9,441 nt of DNA, from assembly GCA_902479095.1 (NCBI GenBank), contig CABSNL010000068.1:1-9441 (forward strand). Reading direction: 5' to 3'. Position numbers and translations under genes: made by a program. Origin of the DNA: an uncultured Collinsella sp. (GTDB lineage: Bacteria > Actinomycetota > Coriobacteriia > Coriobacteriales > Coriobacteriaceae). Numbering within the stretch: the stretch's first letter is position 1; every line of letters begins with the position of its first letter. The notes under the pieces were generated by a model. That model saw only the letters and a list, made by a program, of their open reading frames with translations, searched no databases and was not told the origin of the DNA. Shown here piece by piece: positions 5,892 to 9,441 of the stretch.

Positions 5892-7262
5892 GTGGCAGAC
5901 AAGAAGGAACTGGCCGCTCGTGTCCTCGAGCTCGTGGGCGGCGCCGATAACGTTGTTATGGCAACGCACTGCATTACAAGGCTCAGATTCAACCTGAAGG
6001 ACGATAGCAAGGCAGACCTGGAGGCCCTTAAGACGCTTGACGGCGCCTTGGGCGCGCAGGTTAAAGACGGGCAGTGGCAGGTTATCATCGGCGCCAGCGT
6101 GGGGTCGGTATATGACGAATTGGAGCCCATGCTAGGCGACAGGATGGGTGGCGAGGTCTCCGCCGACGCCGAGCAGCCTGAGCTCCAAAAAGGTTCGGCT
6201 CGCGTATTCGATATCATCACCGGCATCTTCTCCGCTATCATTCCCGCACTGGTGGCGGGAGGCATCGTAAAGGGCATCCTGGCTGCTATCGCGGCTTTTG
6301 GAATCGACACGGGTGCCGGCGACTTTGCGATATTCAATATGATTTCGGATATCCCGTTCTACTTCTTGCCGTTTTTGCTGGCAATGTCTACAGCTGATAA
6401 GTTCCGAGTCAACCGTTCGCTTGCGCTTTGTGTTGCCGGATCGCTGATGTACCCGACCATTGTCAACGCTGTCGGTACGGGCGAGACGCCTCTTGCGCTG
6501 TTCGGTTTTACGGTGCCGATTTTTAGCTACGCCGATTCCGTGTTCCCGGTTATCTTTGGCGTCATTGGCTTGTCTTTTGTATATCGTGCAATCGACAAAG
6601 TCGTGCCGGATCTTTTTAAGCTCGTTGTCGTTCCGGCGCTCTCCCTTGCTATCGTGATTCCCGTCAACCTGTTTGTGCTCGCTCCGATTGGTGCCTGGTG
6701 CGGTCTTGGTCTTGCCAACGGTATCGTTTGGCTATTCTCGACGTTAGGCCCCGTTGCCGGTTTTCTGCTGGGCTTCTTTATGCCGCTTATCGTGCTCTTC
6801 GGCATGCATCAGTCAACGAGCCCTATCCAGATTTCCAATATCGCAACGCTTGGGTATGACTATCTGCTCCCGATCTCTTTCTGCCATAACCTCGCCGAAA
6901 GCGGTGCGTCTTTTGGTGCAGCCCTGCGCATGACCGACGAAAAGCTCAAGTCCGCTGCAATGACGTGCGCCTTCTCAGCATTTATGGGAATTTCCGAGCC
7001 CGCCTTGTTTACCGTTCAGGTTCCTAACAGGACTCCGCTTATCGCTGCGATGATCGCGGATGGCATTGGCGGTGCGCTTACCGTTGTTCTCGGCGCAAAG
7101 TGCTTCGGCTTTGTTATGCCCGGCATTACCTCGTTGCCCGTTTATGCCGATCCAAGCGGCAATCCCATGAACCTGATCATGATTGTCGTCTGCATCGCTT
7201 TGACTTGGGTTATCTCTGCGGCGCTCTCGTTTGCGCTCTATGGTCGTTTCGACAAAAAGTAA
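5892..7262 (+). CDS. PTS beta-glucoside transporter subunit EIIBC (BglP/BglF-like, without IIA domain)
   Basis: The 456-residue protein has an N-terminal IIB domain (about 1-75) with phosphorylatable Cys27 in THCITRLRF, then a IIC membrane domain (about 105-456). The IIC domain carries FGMHQS (His306) and the GISEPA motif (Glu369), typical of the glucose/beta-glucoside PTS family. It imports a beta-glucoside and phosphorylates it during transport, taking phosphate from HPr through a IIA protein. The C-terminal IIA domain found in BglF ends is missing: the protein stops at FDKK after the last membrane segment, so a IIA must act in trans. GTG at 5892 is favoured over GTG at 5883 because GGAG (5880-5883) lies 8 nt upstream and MADKKELAARVLELVGG fits the family start. 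The gene follows the GH1 stop by 11 nt, so the two are co-transcribed and probably translationally linked. Confidence 0.93.
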   Translation: MADKKELAARVLELVGGADNVVMATHCITRLRFNLKDDSKADLEALKTLDGALGAQVKDGQWQVIIGASVGSVYDELEPMLGDRMGGEVSADAEQPELQKGSARVFDIITGIFSAIIPALVAGGIVKGILAAIAAFGIDTGAGDFAIFNMISDIPFYFLPFLLAMSTADKFRVNRSLALCVAGSLMYPTIVNAVGTGETPLALFGFTVPIFSYADSVFPVIFGVIGLSFVYRAIDKVVPDLFKLVVVPALSLAIVIPVNLFVLAPIGAWCGLGLANGIVWLFSTLGPVAGFLLGFFMPLIVLFGMHQSTSPIQISNIATLGYDYLLPISFCHNLAESGASFGAALRMTDEKLKSAAMTCAFSAFMGISEPALFTVQVPNRTPLIAAMIADGIGGALTVVLGAKCFGFVMPGITSLPVYADPSGNPMNLIMIVVCIALTWVISAALSFALYGRFDKK

Positions 7263-7291
7263 CGACGTTTTGAGATAGACAATATTAATCG

Positions 7292-7340
7292 GCCGCTCGC
7301 CGGGGAATCGTTCTGCGACGCCCCGGCGAGCGGCATTTTA
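7292..7340 (+). terminator. Rho-independent terminator after the beta-glucoside operon
   Basis: GCCGCTCGCCGGGG (7292-7305) and CCCCGGCGAGCGGC (7321-7334) form a perfect 14-bp stem with a 15-nt loop, followed by ATTTTATT. It lies 30 nt after the PTS stop and about 50 nt before the end of the convergent radical SAM gene. The T-tract favours the plus direction; the stem could also stop minus-strand transcripts. Confidence 0.85.
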
Positions 7341-7388
7341 TTGGTGGGGCGTGTCGTGTCGCCAACGGCGGCATGCCGCCTCGCCGCG

Positions 7389-9411
7389 CTAGTTGCGGCG
7401 ACCGCCTCCGTTGGCGCCCTGACGCCCCTGTGCCGCGCGGTTGCGGCCTGCGGTGTTCTGCGCACGCGACATGCCGCTGTGCCCCTTGCTGCCCTTAGGC
7501 CCCTTGCCAGCGGCGCCACCGTGGGCCTTGCCGCCCTTCTTGCCTGCGCCATGCCCACCGCCAGCAGGCGTCTCGCCCGGGCGCGGCGGCACGGGACGGA
7601 TCAGGCAATGCTTGGTGTAGCCGATCAGGTCGCGACGGCCAGCCTTTTCCAGCGCCTCGCGTACCAGCTTGTAGTTCTCGGGCTTGCGATACTGGATGAG
7701 CGCGCGCTGCATGGCCTTCTCGTGCGGGTCGCGCGCCACATAGATCGGTTTCATGGTGCGCGGGTCCACGCCGGTGTAGTACATGCACGTCGACATGGTG
7801 GACGGTGTGGGGTAGAAGTCCTGCACCTGCTCGGGCATGTAGCCCATGTCGCGCACGGCCTCGGCAAGGTCCACGGCTTCCTTCATGGTCGAGCCGGGGT
7901 GGCTCGAGATCAGATACGGCACCACGTACTGCTTGAGTCCGTATTCGCGATTCAAGCGTTCAAATTTACGGCAGAATGCGTCGTAGACAGCTCGGCTCGG
8001 CTTGCCCATCACGGACAGTACCGCGTCGCTCACGTGCTCGGGCGCTACGCGCAGCTGGCCCGAGACGTGATGCTCCAGCAGCTCGCGTAAAAACTCGTCC
8101 GAGGCATCGGCCATGGTGTAGTCAAAACGGATGCCGCTGCGCACGAAGACCTTCTTGACGCCCGGCAGCTGGCGCAGGTCGCGCAACAGCTGCGTGTAGC
8201 CGCTTTCGTCGACCACCATGTTCTTGCATACGCTCGGCCACAGACAGCGCTTGTTCTTGCACACACCGTGCTTGAGCTGCTTGTCGCAGGCGGGGCGGCT
8301 AAAGTTGGCCGTCGGTCCACCCACGTCGTTGATGTAGCCCTTAAACTCGGGATCGCGCGTGAGCAGCTCGGCCTCGCGCATGATCGAGTCGTGGCTGCGC
8401 ATCTGCAACACGCGGCCCTGGTGGAAGGTGAGCGCGCAAAACGAGCACTCACCAAAACAGCCGCGGTTGGAGCTTATGGAAAACTTGATCTCAGCAAAGG
8501 CCGGCACGCCGCCCGCCGCGTCGTAATCGGGATGCCAGTCGCGTGCGTAGGGGAGTTCGGCCACCTCGTCCATCTCATCGGTAGTGAGCGTCGCCGACGG
8601 CGGGTTTTGCACCACATAGACGCTGTTGGGGTAGGGCTCTACCAGGCGATGCCCGGTGATGGGGTCCATATTCTGTTGCTGCACGTTAAAGCTGCGCGCG
8701 TAGTTGAGCTTGTCGGCGGTAAGGTCGTCCCAGCTGGGCAGCAGATCGTAGTCGTAGACCTCGTCGAGCGAGCCTGTGCGGTAGACGGTGCCGTTGATAT
8801 AGGTGATCTGATCGACGGGCAGTCCCGCGTCGAGCGCGTCGGCGATCTCGACGATCGCGTGCTCGCCCATGCCGTAGATGAGGATGTCGGCGCCCGAGTC
8901 GAGCAGTACCGAGCGCTTGAGCTTGTCCTGCCAGTAGTCGTAGTGGGCCAGGCGGCGCAGGCTCGCCTCGATGCCGCCGATGATGATGGGGGCGTCCTTG
9001 AACGTCTGGCGGATGAGGTTGCCGTAGACCGTGACAGCTCGGTTGGGACGGTGCCCCTCCTCGCCACCGGGAGTGTAGGCGTCGGTGTGGCGGCGGTGCT
9101 TGGTCACCGAATAGTGGTTGACCATGGAGTCCATGTTGCCGGCACTGACGAGAAAGCCCAGGCGCGGCTCGCCGAGCACGGTGATGCTGGCGGGGTCGGT
9201 CCAATCGGGCTGGCAGATGATGCCCACCTTGTAGCCGTGTGCGTCGAGTACGCGGCTGACGATGGCCATACCAAAGCTGGGATGGTCCACGTAGGCGTCG
9301 CCGCAGATGTAGACAAAGTCGCACTGGTCCCAGCCGCGCGCATCCATGTCGGCGCGGCTGACGGGGAGGAACTTATCGCGGCCCGGTCGCCAGGGGCGGG
9401 CGGGCGTCGCT
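7389..9411 (-). CDS. ygiQ: YgiQ family radical SAM protein (5' end cut off by contig end)
   Basis: About 673 genomic codons are present, ending at TAG (7391-7389). The N-terminal region has RGWDQCDFVYICGDAYVDHP and GGIEASLRR, typical of UPF0313/YgiQ. The radical SAM motif CxxxCxxC lies in GCFGECSFC (cysteine codons at 8459-8457, 8447-8445 and 8438-8436), which ligates a 4Fe-4S cluster that cleaves S-adenosylmethionine. A DUF3362-like C-terminal region (around DFYPTPSTMSTCMYYTG) follows. The last 62 residues (about 7577-7392) are low-complexity and rich in Gly, Lys, Arg and Ala, and basic. The biochemical role of the family is not established. Only a few N-terminal residues seem missing, because FLPVSRADM normally lies near the start. 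The apparent start MGSEMCIRDR is adapter-derived and must not be kept. Confidence 0.9.
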
Positions 9412-9441
9412 CTGTCTCTTATACACATCTCCGAGCCCACG
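9412..9441. other. Illumina Nextera transposase adapter contamination
   Basis: The final 30 bases read CTGTCTCTTATACACATCT followed by CCGAGCCCACG. This is the Tn5 mosaic end plus the beginning of the Nextera i7-side adapter, used in tagmentation libraries. Read on the minus strand it encodes MGSEMCIRD and most of the next Arg codon, a known contaminant peptide in protein databases. The true genomic sequence ends near 9411. Confidence 0.97.

Noticed and set aside
7341..8090. A 249-codon plus-strand frame opposite the 3' end of the radical SAM gene
   Set aside because: Its composition is that of an antisense shadow of the Gly/Arg-rich tail, and it starts within or just after the terminator.
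1..9411. CRISPR array, tRNA, rRNA or insertion sequence
   Set aside because: I saw no spaced identical repeats, no cloverleaf or rRNA-like segments, and no transposase motifs with terminal inverted repeats. The only transposon sequence is the library adapter at the right end.

Overview
The window looks like a chromosomal piece (probably the end of a draft contig) from a high-GC bacterium. Codon choice is strongly G/C-biased. The gene set (PTS beta-glucoside uptake, a YgiQ-family radical SAM protein, a TauT/SsuABC-like ABC importer, a CPBP protease) would suit a gut actinobacterium of the Coriobacteriia, such as Collinsella. That placement is an inference from composition and gene content, not from a marker gene.

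Layout. (1) Positions 1-1872, plus strand: an ABC uptake operon. It has the C-terminal part of an NMT1/TauA-like substrate-binding protein, then one polypeptide fusing the permease to its ATPase. The ATPase half is unusually short. (2) Positions 1873-2087: a leader with a cluster of inverted repeats and a separate stem-loop with an 11-bp perfect stem. (3) Positions 2088-3253, plus strand: a small RelB/DinJ-type ribbon-helix-helix protein without a toxin gene, followed at once by a CPBP (Abi/CAAX-type) membrane protease. The antitoxin-like gene ends inside a 27-bp imperfect tandem repeat, and that repeat also forms a hairpin just upstream of the protease ribosome binding site. (4) Positions 3256-7262: a beta-glucoside utilisation locus. 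An AraC-type regulator on the minus strand is divergent from a GH1 6-phospho-beta-glucosidase and a PTS EIIBC permease on the plus strand. The regulator is clearly more AT-rich than the flanks. (5) A perfect 14-bp stem terminator at 7292-7334 separates this operon from (6) a convergent YgiQ-family radical SAM gene on the minus strand, which runs off the right end.

How the genes work together: the PTS permease would import and phosphorylate beta-glucosides, the GH1 enzyme would cleave the 6-phospho-sugar in the cytoplasm, and the AraC protein with its cupin sensor domain would control the divergent promoter region. The EIIBC lacks an IIA domain, so a IIA must come from elsewhere.

An important caution: the last 30 bases (9412-9441) are Illumina Nextera transposase adapter, not genome. 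They add a false N-terminus (MGSEMCIRDR) to the YgiQ protein. I see no CRISPR array, tRNA, rRNA or insertion sequence. The least explained part is 1930-2333, the antitoxin-like gene with its repeats and its coupling to the CPBP protease; I report it as a candidate module only.
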